From NCBI RefSeq assembly GCF_000413055.1, contig NZ_KE332518.1, positions 869,583-933,582 of the forward strand: a stretch of DNA of 64,000 nucleotides. Reading direction: 5' to 3'. Numbering within the stretch: position 1 is the stretch's first letter; each line of letters starts with the position of its first letter. The translations under genes were made by a program, and so were the position numbers. The notes below the pieces were generated by a model that saw only the letters and a program-made list of their open reading frames with translations, was not told the origin of the DNA and made no database searches. Source of the DNA: Treponema maltophilum ATCC 51939 (GTDB taxonomy: Bacteria; Spirochaetota; Spirochaetia; Treponematales; Treponemataceae). Below are positions 25,920 to 34,548 of this stretch, piece by piece.

Positions 25920-26439
25920 CGTCTTCTCCTATCAGTTTTGCCAGCTGTTCGCGTGCGCGGAACACTCTGACTTTTACGTTTCCTTCAGTAATTCCCAAAA
26001 CTCTTCCGATTTCTTTATAATTCAATTCGGCATATTCCTTCAGTATAAGCACCATTTTCAAATTGACGGGCAGTTTGTCGAGCGCTTCGCGCGTGCGGCG
26101 CAGGGTTTCGGCCTTTAACAGTTCCGTTTCGCCCGAATCGCTTTGCCGTCGATCTTCTTTAAGCGCACGCTCGTACGCCCGCCGTTCCCGTACTTTTCGC
26201 TTTGCATAATTTAAAGATGCGTTTTTTACAACGCGTATAAGCCAGTATTTTGCGTCGTCGAGCGACGGAAAAACGAGCTGCTTTTCATGCATCTTTATAA
26301 GCGAATCGTGCGCCAAATCTTCCGCCGCTTCTTCATCGTTGACAATTCTGTACGATATTTTGAACAAAAGGGGCATGACCGCATTGTATACTTTGCGGAA
26401 GTCCCCTTCGTTTGCGGCCGATATTTGTATATCAAACAA
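25900..26439 (-). CDS. ECF RNA polymerase sigma factor
   Basis: 179 aa ECF (RpoE-type) sigma factor. Region 2 is clear (YRIVNDEEAAEDLAHDSLIKMHEKQLVFP, then AKYWLIRVVKNASLNYAKRK) and region 4 (LDKLPVNLKMVLILKEYAELNYKEIGRVLGITEGNVKVRVFRAREQL) carries the -35-recognition helix-turn-helix. The gene lies 36 nt after cysS and overlaps the anti-sigma gene by 20 nt. Target promoters were not identified in the window. Position after cysS matches what I recall of the treponemal rpoE gene. Confidence 0.93.
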   Translation of the reverse strand: MFDIQISAANEGDFRKVYNAVMPLLFKISYRIVNDEEAAEDLAHDSLIKMHEKQLVFPSLDDAKYWLIRVVKNASLNYAKRKVRERRAYERALKEDRRQSDSGETELLKAETLRRTREALDKLPVNLKMVLILKEYAELNYKEIGRVLGITEGNVKVRVFRAREQLAKLIGEDDVYLPR

Positions 26440-26475
26440 AGCAACCCCCGCTAACGTTACAGCGTCCGCCGGTTT

Positions 26476-27999
26476 TCATTGGCGTTTCCACGTCGTACCC
26501 TCGGGCGTATCTTCCAATATAATGCCCTTTTCTTTTAAAAGCGTGCGTATTTCGTCGGCGCGCGCGTAATCTTTTTGTTTTTTCGCTCTCGTGCGTTCCG
26601 CAACCAATTTGTCTATGTCCGCGTCTCCGGTGCCGATGCCGGCCGTACCGCGTTCGGCTTCTTCCAAAAGGGCGGCGGCGCTTTTTACGAGTTCAAGACC
26701 GAGCACGCCGTCCGCGGCGGCCGTCAAAAGCACGCAGTCGCGCGCGCGTATGTTTTTGTTTTTTACCGCCGTTTGTATTTCCGACAATGCGCGCGGCAAA
26801 GCCAAATCGTCTTCGAGTGCCTGTCTGAAAGCGTCGAGGCTTTGTTTTGCTTCCGCACTCAATTTTTGCAGACGGCGCGCGCATTCTTCAACGTCTTCGT
26901 CGGAAGCGTTTTTCGAAGAAAAGCGCGCGTACCGTTCGGCATCTTCTTTTGTCAATCCTTCGGCATAAGCCGATTTAAGCGTTTTTGCAAAGCGCTGAAC
27001 AAGGGCTTTGCGCGCATTTTTGGCGCTTTCCATCGCTTCCCACGAAAAGGCAAGCTGACTGCGGTAATGGCCGCCCAAAAGGAAAAACCGGTAGTCGAGC
27101 GGATCGAAGCCGGCATCGATGAGCTTTTGCAAGGTTAAAAAACTGCCGGAAGACTTGGCCATTTTTTCTTTATTTACGACAAGGAATTCATTGTGAAGCC
27201 AATAATTTACCCATTTTTTCCCGGTAGCGCCTTCGGACTGGGCGATTTCGTTTGTGTGGTGAATGGGAATATGGTCTATGCCTCCGGTGTGAATGTCGAA
27301 CTGTTCGCCCAAATACTTCATGCTCATAGCGGAACATTCAATGTGCCAGCCCGGATACCCCTTGCCCCACGGCGAATCCCATACGAGCGCTTGGTTTTCG
27401 AATTTGCTTTTTGTAAACCACAGCACAAAGTCGTAGGGATTGCGTTTGTTCGCGTCGATATCGATGCGCGCGCCGGCTTTTAAGTCGTTCAAATTGAGGT
27501 TTGCAAGTTTTCCGTAGTCGGGAAAGGTGGATACGTCGTAGTATAAATTCCCGCCGCTGCTGTAGGTATGGCCGTTCGCTTCAATCCGTTTGATTAAATC
27601 GATCATATCTTGAATATGGTCGGTCGCTTTGCACACGACGGTCGGCCGGCGTATATTAAGCGAATCGATGTCTTTAAAAAAAGCCTTTGTGTAAAAATCG
27701 GCCGTTTCCAAAACCGACTGCCCGCGTTCTTTTGCCGTTTTAAGCATTTTATCTTCGCCGCTGTCCGCATCTCCGGTTAAGTGGCCTATGTCGGTAATGT
27801 TCATAACGTGATTGACCTTGTAGCCTAAAAAGCGCATGGTGCGGTCAAGCGTGTCCAAAAATACGTATGCGCGCAAATTCCCTATGTGCGCATAATTGTA
27901 TACGGTCGGGCCGCATCCGTAAAAACCGCATTCTCCTGTGCGTATGGGAATAAAATCTTGTGTTTGCCGTCCCATCGTGTTGAATAAACGCAGTGCCAT
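26476..27999 (-). CDS. cysS: Cysteinyl-tRNA synthetase
   Basis: Charges tRNA-Cys. 507 aa class I synthetase. CGPTVYNYAHIGNLRAYVF contains the zinc Cys and the HIGH-type motif as HIGN. GWHIECSAMSMKYLGEQFDIHTGGIDHIPIHHTNEIAQSEG is the classic zinc/cysteine-site block, and KEKMAKSSGSF is the KMSKS loop. The C-terminal anticodon region is full length. GGGAGGC precedes the start. It is divergent from murB, with 66 nt between the start codons, in which a minus-strand TATAAT overlaps the murB TATACT box. It heads the run cysS - sigma - anti-sigma - IPT/transglutaminase - pyrH. Confidence 0.97.
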   Translation of the reverse strand: MALRLFNTMGRQTQDFIPIRTGECGFYGCGPTVYNYAHIGNLRAYVFLDTLDRTMRFLGYKVNHVMNITDIGHLTGDADSGEDKMLKTAKERGQSVLETADFYTKAFFKDIDSLNIRRPTVVCKATDHIQDMIDLIKRIEANGHTYSSGGNLYYDVSTFPDYGKLANLNLNDLKAGARIDIDANKRNPYDFVLWFTKSKFENQALVWDSPWGKGYPGWHIECSAMSMKYLGEQFDIHTGGIDHIPIHHTNEIAQSEGATGKKWVNYWLHNEFLVVNKEKMAKSSGSFLTLQKLIDAGFDPLDYRFFLLGGHYRSQLAFSWEAMESAKNARKALVQRFAKTLKSAYAEGLTKEDAERYARFSSKNASDEDVEECARRLQKLSAEAKQSLDAFRQALEDDLALPRALSEIQTAVKNKNIRARDCVLLTAAADGVLGLELVKSAAALLEEAERGTAGIGTGDADIDKLVAERTRAKKQKDYARADEIRTLLKEKGIILEDTPEGTTWKRQ

Positions 28000-28051
28000 A
28001 ATGCCTCCCGAATTTTCATCTTTTTCTCTTTTTCTTTATAACTTTTTATAT

Positions 28052-28057
28052 TATACT
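28052..28057 (+). promoter_or_regulatory. -10 box of murB, overlapping divergent promoter
   Basis: TATACT ends 8 nt before the murB ATG, with no Shine-Dalgarno between, suggesting a leaderless or very short-leader mRNA. The opposite strand reads TATAAT over nearly the same bases, a possible -10 for cysS. Upstream is T-rich and no good -35 is seen. Confidence 0.4.
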
Positions 28058-28065
28058 GAAAACCT

Positions 28066-29034
28066 ATGAATACCAATTTACGCAAAATAGCGGAAATTTG
28101 CAATACTTCTTCGGATTTTCGCGGAAAAATAATATACGGCGAATCGATGGCTGATCACACGACGTTTAAAGTCGGCGGGGATGCCCGCGTGTTCGCGCAG
28201 CCGGACGATGAAAAAAGCTGTATGTTTGTGCTGGGCCTCTTGCGTGAAAACCGCGTTCCCTTTTTTATCTTGGGCGGCGGCTCCAATATCGTTGTTGCCG
28301 ACGAAGGGCTTGAAGGCTGCATACTGTGTACAAAGGCCTTAAACGCTCTAAGGTTACAAGACGATGTGCTGTATTGCGGCGCGGGTACAAGTTTTGATGA
28401 GGTTACCGACTTTTGCATTGCGCACGGACTTTCCGGTCTTGAAAATTTTGCGGGGCTTCCCGGAACGGTCGGCGGGGCGGTGTACATGAATGCGCGCTGC
28501 TACGAAAAATCGATAAGCGACGTTTTGCTCTTTGCCGACTATGCCGTGCCCGAAGACGATGAAGCGCGGCGCTATACGATGAACGAAACGGATTGGGACT
28601 ATAAAAAATCGCCTTTTATGGCCCGGTGCGCCGAACAAAGGCCCTGCCTCATCCTTTCGGCCGCTTTTAAAGTCGAAAAAGGCGAGGCTTCTCTTATCGA
28701 ACAAAAATGCCGCGGTTTTATAAAAGACCGCGAAGAAAAAGGACATTTCCGTTATCCGTGCGCCGGCAGCGTTTTTAAAAACAATCGCGCGTTCGGCAAA
28801 CCGTCGGGAAAAATAATCGACGAAGCGCTTTTGCGCGGCACGCGCAGAGGAAACGCGCAGGTTGCGCCCTGGCACGGGAATTTTATAGTAAATACGGGCG
28901 GCGCTTCTGCCGATAGTATAAAAGAACTGGTACAATACGTTCAAAGCGAAGTAAAAAAGCGTACGGGTTTTAGCCTCGAATGCGAAATTATCTTTATTGA
29001 CAATAGTCTATTAGGCTTTTATACTATACCTTAA
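28066..29034 (+). CDS. murB: UDP-N-acetylenolpyruvoylglucosamine reductase
   Basis: FAD enzyme that makes UDP-MurNAc for peptidoglycan. 322 aa. The FAD-binding blocks are present: TTFKVGGDARVFAQPDD, FFILGGGSNIVVADEG, GLENFAGLPGTVGGAVYMNARCY. The active-site serine lies in PCAGSVFKNN and the C-terminal Glu region in FSLECEIIFID. Length and motifs fit the type II MurB. The next gene, a cyclic-nucleotide-receptor protein, starts 23 nt downstream on the same strand. Confidence 0.95.
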   Translation: MNTNLRKIAEICNTSSDFRGKIIYGESMADHTTFKVGGDARVFAQPDDEKSCMFVLGLLRENRVPFFILGGGSNIVVADEGLEGCILCTKALNALRLQDDVLYCGAGTSFDEVTDFCIAHGLSGLENFAGLPGTVGGAVYMNARCYEKSISDVLLFADYAVPEDDEARRYTMNETDWDYKKSPFMARCAEQRPCLILSAAFKVEKGEASLIEQKCRGFIKDREEKGHFRYPCAGSVFKNNRAFGKPSGKIIDEALLRGTRRGNAQVAPWHGNFIVNTGGASADSIKELVQYVQSEVKKRTGFSLECEIIFIDNSLLGFYTIP

Positions 29035-29057
29035 TAAGAGCCTAAACGAGGGAAGAA

Positions 29058-30254
29058 TTGTTACAATTATCGTTTGTGAATTTCAGAAAAGACTCCTATC
29101 TGCTGGTTGAAGGCAAAACCGAAAACGACCGTTTTTATATTATTCAAAGCGGAAAGGTTCACACATTCCGGCAAGGCGATGTACTTTCGGATTCAGGTTC
29201 CGTACTCGGCCCCGGCGATTTCGTCGGCGTCGTTCCCTGTATGTCTTCCCACAGCCAAATAGAAACGGCCGTTGCGGCGACCGACGTTGTCGTCATTTCC
29301 GTACGGCGCGATCAGTATCAGGCCCTTATTTCAAAAAATACGCCGGTTGCGATGAAAATAATCCGCACCTTCGCCAACAGGATGCGCACGGTCAACGAAA
29401 TCCTTACCCGGCTTACTTTAAAAAACAGCATGGCCGATTCTCCGGAGCGCATGTACTCTATCGCCGCCTATTACGAAAAAATGGGAAAAACCGATTTGGC
29501 GGTCTACGGCTATTATCAGTATATGAAAGAATGTCCCGGCGGAGCGAATATCGAAAAGGCAAAAAGCCGCTTTGTTACTTTAAAAGCGCGCTCACACGCC
29601 GTTTATTTTGAAAGTCCCACCGGTAATTTGCGCAACTATCCGAAAGATACGATGATTTTTTCCGAATGTCAGTCCGGGCAGGATATGTTTATTATCCAAT
29701 CGGGGCAGGTTAAAATATCGAAGGTTGTCGACGATAACGAAGTGATTTTGGCCGTCTTGCAAAAGGGCGACTTTTTCGGCGAAATGGCCCTGCTCGAAAA
29801 CAAACCGCGTTCGGCAAGCGCGATCGCTCACGAAGACTGCGTGCTTATGGCGGTGAACCGTAAAAACTTCGATCAAATGGTTGCAACTCAAGCGCAGCTT
29901 ATTACGCGGCTTACGATAACACTTGCCGAGCGTTTGTGGTCCATGTCGCGCCAGCTTACAAACGCGCAGCTGCGCGACCCCATGTTCAAATTGTTCGACA
30001 TGCTCGCTTTACAGCTCGAAAAAAACCGCGTTCCGCTCGGAAAGACCGCGAGCCATCAGTTCGACCTTACGCCCTACGATTTGGCGCATATGTGCGGCAT
30101 TCCGCAGGAAGAGCAAGCCATCGTATTGGCTCAGTTTATAAAGGACCCGCGCGTCCGTTTGGTGTCCAATAAGATTTACATTGCCGATTGCCGCGAATTG
30201 ATGAAAGCCTCCGAATTTTACCGAAAGCAAAAGCAATCGGCTCCGGTGCTGTAA
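29058..30254 (+). CDS. Crp-like regulator with two cyclic-nucleotide-binding domains
   Basis: 398 aa, TTG start preceded by GAGGGAAG. Two cNMP-binding beta-barrels lie at about 5-110 and 185-290. The second contains the canonical phosphate-binding cassette FFGEMALLENKPRSASAIA (~240), while the first (FVGVVPCMSSHSQIETAVA) lacks the conserved Gly-Glu and Arg. After a helical segment the C-terminal part (FDLTPYDLAHMCGIPQEEQAIVLAQFIKDPRVRLVSNKIYIADCRELM) is a winged-helix DNA-binding domain as in Crp. A plausible receptor for cAMP made by the cyclase at 6211-8115; targets unknown. Confidence 0.85.
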   Translation: MLQLSFVNFRKDSYLLVEGKTENDRFYIIQSGKVHTFRQGDVLSDSGSVLGPGDFVGVVPCMSSHSQIETAVAATDVVVISVRRDQYQALISKNTPVAMKIIRTFANRMRTVNEILTRLTLKNSMADSPERMYSIAAYYEKMGKTDLAVYGYYQYMKECPGGANIEKAKSRFVTLKARSHAVYFESPTGNLRNYPKDTMIFSECQSGQDMFIIQSGQVKISKVVDDNEVILAVLQKGDFFGEMALLENKPRSASAIAHEDCVLMAVNRKNFDQMVATQAQLITRLTITLAERLWSMSRQLTNAQLRDPMFKLFDMLALQLEKNRVPLGKTASHQFDLTPYDLAHMCGIPQEEQAIVLAQFIKDPRVRLVSNKIYIADCRELMKASEFYRKQKQSAPVL

Positions 30255-30256
30255 TT

Positions 30257-30886
30257 ATGAAAAACGGACTGTTTGTTGCCGTAAGCTTTTGCAGCGTTTT
30301 ATTCGCTTCGCTTATTTTTGCCCAAACCCCTTTACAAAAAATTGCACCCGCGCAATCAACCGTACAAAGGGCCGCGCCTGCGCAAAAAATACCGCCGGCA
30401 TTAAACATAAATCCTTCGCCGGAAAAACTGCCTGCGGGTTACCGTTCGATAAAACTCGGAATGACGCTCGAAGAAGTAAAAAAAGCGTTGCGCTCCGATT
30501 CTCTTTTCGGTTATCGCGGCGAGCGCGATGTTTCGCTTTTGCCCGGAGAAAACCGCGTGCTTATCGAAACTTCTTCCGGCGGATATCTGGAACGCTGCTG
30601 GTTTCAGTTTTACGAAGACAAGCTTTATACCCTTATTGTGAATTTCAATCCGGAAAAAATAGATTATTATTCGGTGTTTACCAAGCTTTTGGAAAAATAC
30701 GGCACGCCTGCCGAATTGACTCCCGAACAAGCCGTTTGGCGGAATGAAGAGGTCATTTTAAGCCTTGAAAGGCCGGTAAGCGTAAAGTATATAGACCGCA
30801 CGGTTTTTGAGCGGCTCGGCGAAGCAAGCCGGGTTGAAGAATCCGTGTCGGAAACAATCCGTTCGGGTATTTTGGAGGACTTATGA
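30257..30886 (+). CDS. Exported protein of unknown function
   Basis: 209 aa. ATG 30257 gives a good signal peptide (FVAVSFCSVLFASLIFAQ); longer in-frame starts run into the upstream gene and are rejected. An Ala/Pro/Gln-rich linker (residues ~25-55) is followed by a compact domain: YRSIKLGMTLEEVKKALRSDSLFGYRGERDVSLLPGENRVLIETSSGGYLERCWFQFYEDKLYTLIVNFNPEKIDYYSVFTKLLEKYGTP in outline. The GMTLEEVK start and the W-F-x-F-x-D-x-L-Y strand resemble small periplasmic folds of the BamE/SmpA-like kind, but I make no firm assignment. It overlaps the DUF192 gene by 4 nt (ATGA). Confidence 0.7.
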   Translation: MKNGLFVAVSFCSVLFASLIFAQTPLQKIAPAQSTVQRAAPAQKIPPALNINPSPEKLPAGYRSIKLGMTLEEVKKALRSDSLFGYRGERDVSLLPGENRVLIETSSGGYLERCWFQFYEDKLYTLIVNFNPEKIDYYSVFTKLLEKYGTPAELTPEQAVWRNEEVILSLERPVSVKYIDRTVFERLGEASRVEESVSETIRSGILEDL

Positions 30887-31356
30887 AACAGTTTTTATCG
30901 CCGGCTGTAAAGCTGTTGCCGAGGGGAGCCGTTTTGCTGTGCTGCCTTATTTTAAGCGCCTGTTCGATATTTGCGCTTGACTTTGAAAAAAGAGATTTGA
31001 CGATCACATGCACCGACGGCACGACCGTTCCCATACGGGTTGAGCTTGCGCGTTCCGTAAGAGAGCTCACAAAAGGCTATATGGGGCGCAAAAATATTCC
31101 CGAAGGAACTGGTATGCTTTTTATCTTTAAAAGAGAGGAAAAATTAAGCTTTTGGATGAAAAATACGCCGACGGCTCTTTCGATCGCCTTCATCAGTTCG
31201 AGCGGCGAAATCCGCGAAATATACGATATGACGCCGTTCAGTACTGCAAGCGTAGAGTCGACCGTTTCCGTGCGCTATGCGCTTGAAGTGCCGCGGGGTT
31301 GGTTTGCGAAAAAAAACATAAAGCCGGGCAGCAAACTCGACCTGTCGCAGCTTTAA
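30883..31356 (+). CDS. DUF192-family exported protein
   Basis: 157 aa. The N-terminus is a signal sequence with Cys in LILSACSIFA, possibly a lipoprotein. The DUF192 core is clear: VELARSVRELTKGYMGRKNIPEGTGMLFIFKREEKLSFWMKNTPTALSIAFISSSGEIREIYDMTP (given here by blocks: RELTKGYMGR, GMLFIF, FWMKNT, IAFISSSGEI), then YALEVPRGWFAKKNIKPGS. The biochemical function of DUF192 is unknown. It is translationally coupled to the upstream exported protein by ATGA overlap. Confidence 0.85.
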   Translation: MKQFLSPAVKLLPRGAVLLCCLILSACSIFALDFEKRDLTITCTDGTTVPIRVELARSVRELTKGYMGRKNIPEGTGMLFIFKREEKLSFWMKNTPTALSIAFISSSGEIREIYDMTPFSTASVESTVSVRYALEVPRGWFAKKNIKPGSKLDLSQL

Positions 31357-31421
31357 AGTGCCTGCCCTAAGCGCAGGTTTTGTAAAGGCGCGGCAAAGTG
31401 CGGCGTTCTGCGGCACTTAAA
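31352..31421. terminator. Inverted repeat between convergent genes
   Basis: TTTAAAGTGCC at 31352-31362 pairs with GGCACTTAAA at 31412-31421, enclosing a smaller CCTGC/GCAGG hairpin. It spans the DUF192 stop codon and ends 2 nt before the end of the TPR gene. A bidirectional terminator is the simplest reading. Confidence 0.5.
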
Positions 31422-31423
31422 AA

Positions 31424-32569
31424 TTAAGCTTGCCCTTGAGAATCAAGCTGTGCTAAAGCGTCTTTTGCGATGCGGTCGTCCGGATCGAATTCCAATACGG
31501 CATTAAAATAGCGCGCGGCTTCGGCCGGATCGCCCTTGCGCAAAGCCAAAAAGCCCATGTTCGACATTATCTTCGTATTTTCCGGCTCCAGTTTTAAAGC
31601 CGTGCGCAGGCATTTTCCCGCGCCTTCGTAATCGTTCAGTTCCATAAGGCACAGCGAAAGCTCATTGTATATGTCGCTGTTTTCGCCGCCGCATTCAAGC
31701 GATTGTTCGAAAGCCGCCTTTGCGTCCTTCCAGCGGTTTAAGCGGCGCAGCGCCCAGCCGAGCATAAACCACGCGTTCCACACTTTCGGATTTTTTTCCA
31801 AAAAGCGGCGGATACATTCAAGGCCTTTTTCTTCTTGTCCAATCGAAATAAAATCGAATGCCGATTTGAACAATTCGTCGTCGAGGTTGCACCTGCTGAT
31901 ATCCGTTTCGATTTGTCGCGCACGCTCGCGTTTATATGCGGTGTTTTCATCCTTTTCGGTATCGGCGCCTTCGGTGAGGCGGAGGTAGGATTCAAAGCAG
32001 AATTTCGCCTTGGAAAAATTTTGCTGTTTTAAATAAAAAAATCCGGCATTAAAAAAAGCGTCGGGAACGGCCGGCTCGGCTGCCATCGCTTCTTTATAAT
32101 AGGCGTGCGCGCTTTCGTCGTATGCGTCGGCGTCTTCGGTTAAGCCCGAGCGCCGGTACGAGTCGGCCCGCTGGTCGAAAAACAGTGCCGAATTCAACGT
32201 AACGGCGGGGTTTTCGGGTTCCAAACCGCGCAGGGCGGCGAATATTTCGTCGGCGATTTCGTAATCTTCGTTTTTCGCTTTTAAAATCGCGGCTTCGGTC
32301 AATTCGCGCAAAATATCCGGTTTTGCCGCCTTTATTAAACTGCGGTAATACTGCCTGTTCGCGTTCGCCGTGTCGTAGGCAAGCACGGTTAAAATGCCGG
32401 CGAAAATCTGCTCTTGCGTCAAAGAGGCGATGTCTACTGATGAGGAAGCCGACGCTTTTTGAACGGGAAGCGGTATTGAAGGATCGATCGTAAACGCGTT
32501 TGCCGGCAGCTTAAAATTATCGCCGAGCGCAATAAACACAACCGAATCGAGCGGGCTTGCGGGACTCAC
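31424..32569 (-). CDS. TPR-repeat protein
   Basis: 381 aa. After a variable N-terminus, about eight helical repeats are visible, best in the C-terminal half: VWNAWFMLGWALRRLNRWKDAKAAFEQSLECG, SDIYNELSLCLMELNDYEGAGKCLRTALKLEPE, and TKIMSNMGFLALRKGDPAEAARYFNAVLEFDPD show the W-LG-Y-A-F-A-P TPR spacing. No signal peptide; a cytoplasmic scaffold is likely. It follows the PilZ gene by 5 nt on the same strand, so a c-di-GMP-linked role is possible but inferred only from position. Confidence 0.85.
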   Translation of the reverse strand: MSPASPLDSVVFIALGDNFKLPANAFTIDPSIPLPVQKASASSSVDIASLTQEQIFAGILTVLAYDTANANRQYYRSLIKAAKPDILRELTEAAILKAKNEDYEIADEIFAALRGLEPENPAVTLNSALFFDQRADSYRRSGLTEDADAYDESAHAYYKEAMAAEPAVPDAFFNAGFFYLKQQNFSKAKFCFESYLRLTEGADTEKDENTAYKRERARQIETDISRCNLDDELFKSAFDFISIGQEEKGLECIRRFLEKNPKVWNAWFMLGWALRRLNRWKDAKAAFEQSLECGGENSDIYNELSLCLMELNDYEGAGKCLRTALKLEPENTKIMSNMGFLALRKGDPAEAARYFNAVLEFDPDDRIAKDALAQLDSQGQA

Positions 32570-32574
32570 GGTCG

Positions 32575-33519
32575 TTATCCCTGCGTTTTTTGCGCCGCCG
32601 CGTTCGGTATGTCGGCTGCAGCGGGAGAGGCGGGAGCGGTGGGCTTTGCCGCCGGTATCGTGCTTGCGGAAGCTGCCGCGGCGGGCTTTGCCGGAGCACT
32701 TTGCGCGACCGAGTTGAGCATCTTTTGCCGCACGGCCGTCAGACAGTTGTTGATGTGTATTTTATACGAAATCGGAACCGAAGCTTCGTCGAATTTTATC
32801 GAAAGCGTAACCAATTCCTTTCGGCCTTCCACCGGTACCGCATTGACCGTCAGGCCTTTAATGATAAGCGTTTCACGCGGTTCATCGAATTCGAGCTGCA
32901 AAGAGGCTTCTTTGTTTTTTAAAAACTGCGCTACACCCATCATGATGAGTTTTACACCGGAAAACGAAAGATCGCGTATAATGCAGTTGCGCGGCACGTT
33001 TTGTATATTGACAATCGTTTCTTCTTTCATTAAAGAAAGCCGCCGCTTCGATTCGGGCGTAATGGCGATGCGCTCTTCTCTGCGTTTGACGGCGTTATCT
33101 TTTGTCTCGAGCAGGCGGCCGACTATTTCGATGAGATCATCCGGCGGCTTTGAATTGAACGCCAACGTCGCAATCGCAAGTTCTTTGGAATTCATGTACG
33201 GATCCATCGCACTGACGTGCGCGTTGACAAAAAAACTCATTGTTTGTCCGTTCGGATCCGAAAAGAAAAACCGCAAACTTACCGGCGTATTCACTTTTTG
33301 TATGGCGGCATATGCTCCGCCTTTTGTACCTATGATAATGCGCGCAATGCTCAGCGACGAAGAATTTATTATGCACGGCCATTGCCCGCTGTTGCATTTT
33401 ATATACACCTGCCGCGGATCGAGATTCAGTGCTTTTATGGTTTCTTTGGAAAACATTATTTCCGTATTCCGATATGAGTCGTAAAAGCGGGATATTTGCT
33501 GACTTGTCATAACGCCCAT
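32575..33519 (-). CDS. PilZ-domain protein (c-di-GMP effector)
   Basis: 314 aa. The N-terminal ~130 residues resemble the PilZN/YcgR-N type. The PilZ domain begins at about residue 145 with RREERIAITPESKRRLSL (RxxxR motif) and continues RNCIIRDLSFSGVKLIM, the (D/N)xSxxG motif, so c-di-GMP binding is expected. A C-terminal Ala/Pro-rich tail of ~45 residues is probably disordered. Start ATG 33519 lacks a Shine-Dalgarno but sits 6 nt after a strong -10 box. Downstream by 5 nt is the TPR gene. Treponemal PilZ proteins are linked to motility and virulence in the literature I recall. Confidence 0.88.
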   Translation of the reverse strand: MGVMTSQQISRFYDSYRNTEIMFSKETIKALNLDPRQVYIKCNSGQWPCIINSSSLSIARIIIGTKGGAYAAIQKVNTPVSLRFFFSDPNGQTMSFFVNAHVSAMDPYMNSKELAIATLAFNSKPPDDLIEIVGRLLETKDNAVKRREERIAITPESKRRLSLMKEETIVNIQNVPRNCIIRDLSFSGVKLIMMGVAQFLKNKEASLQLEFDEPRETLIIKGLTVNAVPVEGRKELVTLSIKFDEASVPISYKIHINNCLTAVRQKMLNSVAQSAPAKPAAAASASTIPAAKPTAPASPAAADIPNAAAQKTQG

Positions 33520-33525
33520 ACGTAC

Positions 33526-33554
33526 ATAATAATTAAAAAAAAACGATTGGTCAA
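33526..33554 (-). promoter_or_regulatory. Leaderless-type promoter of the PilZ gene
   Basis: On the minus strand TTGACC (33554-33549) and TATTAT (33531-33526) are 17 bp apart. The ATG begins 6 nt after the -10 box with no Shine-Dalgarno. The -35 box lies inside the terminator hairpin of the upstream rpsU operon. Confidence 0.65.
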
Positions 33555-33562
33555 TCGTTTTT
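33534..33562 (-). terminator. Rho-independent terminator of the rpsU operon
   Basis: On the minus strand AAAAACGATTG, a two-base loop, and CAATCGTTTTT form a perfect 11-bp stem (33562-33539) followed by a continuing T run to about 33535. It lies about 45 nt after the glycosidase gene and directly before the PilZ gene. Confidence 0.8.
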
Positions 33563-33606
33563 CACAGCGATTCTCCATGAGCAAAAATCGGCAAAAAAAC
33601 TGCCGG

Positions 33607-34548
33607 TTATCTTTTCACGTACCGTATGCCGAGGGCGTTGGCCGTTTTGCGTTTGGCGCGCACCGAATACGCGGGAAAATCGGGAAAAATAAGGGCGGTC
33701 GACCCGCCTCCGTCGAGCTGAACGGCATCAACGGCACCCGCATTTTTTAAAATGAGCGCGCAATCTTCAAACGAAAGTCCGCGCGAAAAAAGATTTTTTT
33801 CTACGGTTAAAAGATAAAGCGTATAACCGTCTTCGCCGATCCCGACGGCGGTGCGCGCGTTCCGGATATTTTTAAATGGGAGAACGGTTCCGTTTTCCAA
33901 AATCGTCCAAAATCCGCCGAAAGCAAGATGCGCCTGTTTTACCGAGTCGTCCGTTTGACTGTTTGCAATATACGCGCGCTTTGTGCGGTCGAAACATAAG
34001 GCGGCATATTCGCTTCGAGCAGCGGACAATTCCGTACCGTTGCGTATATAAAGTCCGCACAATTTGAGTGTGCCCGAAAAAAGCGGCCCGTAATCGAAGG
34101 GTGTCGCGTTTACCGCCGCAAAAAAACCTTTTTGTGCGGCCGTGCGCCAAAGGTAGGCCGCATCCGTAACGCCGTCTTCCGTGGCGTCTTCAGGTATTCC
34201 GTCAACTTCAATGGCAGAATCGGCAAGGTGTATGCGCACAAGCGTATAGCGCACCCGTTCCCGCTTATTTTTACAGCGCAGGTAATATACGGGCGGAATA
34301 AGATTTTGCCATTGAGAAGACGAAGGGGCGGGAAATAGAAATTCTTTTGTTTCGGTTTTTTCGGCGGCCGACCTGTCGGCTGCAGGATTTGTACCGGCTG
34401 CAGACTCCGTTCCGGAACCGGTTGCGCAGCTTTGCAAAAAAAGAAAGACAATGCACAGCGCCGAAAAACACAGCCGTAAAAAAAACGGTGCGCCTGAAAA
34501 CGTTTGTTTCCCGGACACACCGTTTCGGTTTTTAACGTTGCCGATCAA
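33607..34548 (-). CDS. Phosphodiester glycosidase (NAGPA-domain) lipoprotein
   Basis: 313 aa. A hydrophobic leader ends [10 protein letters not shown], a lipoprotein site, then a low-complexity linker. The catalytic-type domain resembles NAGPA/YngK-like phosphodiester glycosidases: [62 protein letters not shown], and [18 protein letters not shown]. Members trim sugars from phosphodiester-linked glycans such as cell-surface polymers. The gene start overlaps the rpsU stop by 4 nt (ATGA), an unusual partner for a ribosomal protein. Confidence 0.85.
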   Translation of the reverse strand: MIGNVKNRNGVSGKQTFSGAPFFLRLCFSALCIVFLFLQSCATGSGTESAAGTNPAADRSAAEKTETKEFLFPAPSSSQWQNLIPPVYYLRCKNKRERVRYTLVRIHLADSAIEVDGIPEDATEDGVTDAAYLWRTAAQKGFFAAVNATPFDYGPLFSGTLKLCGLYIRNGTELSAARSEYAALCFDRTKRAYIANSQTDDSVKQAHLAFGGFWTILENGTVLPFKNIRNARTAVGIGEDGYTLYLLTVEKNLFSRGLSFEDCALILKNAGAVDAVQLDGGGSTALIFPDFPAYSVRAKRKTANALGIRYVKR

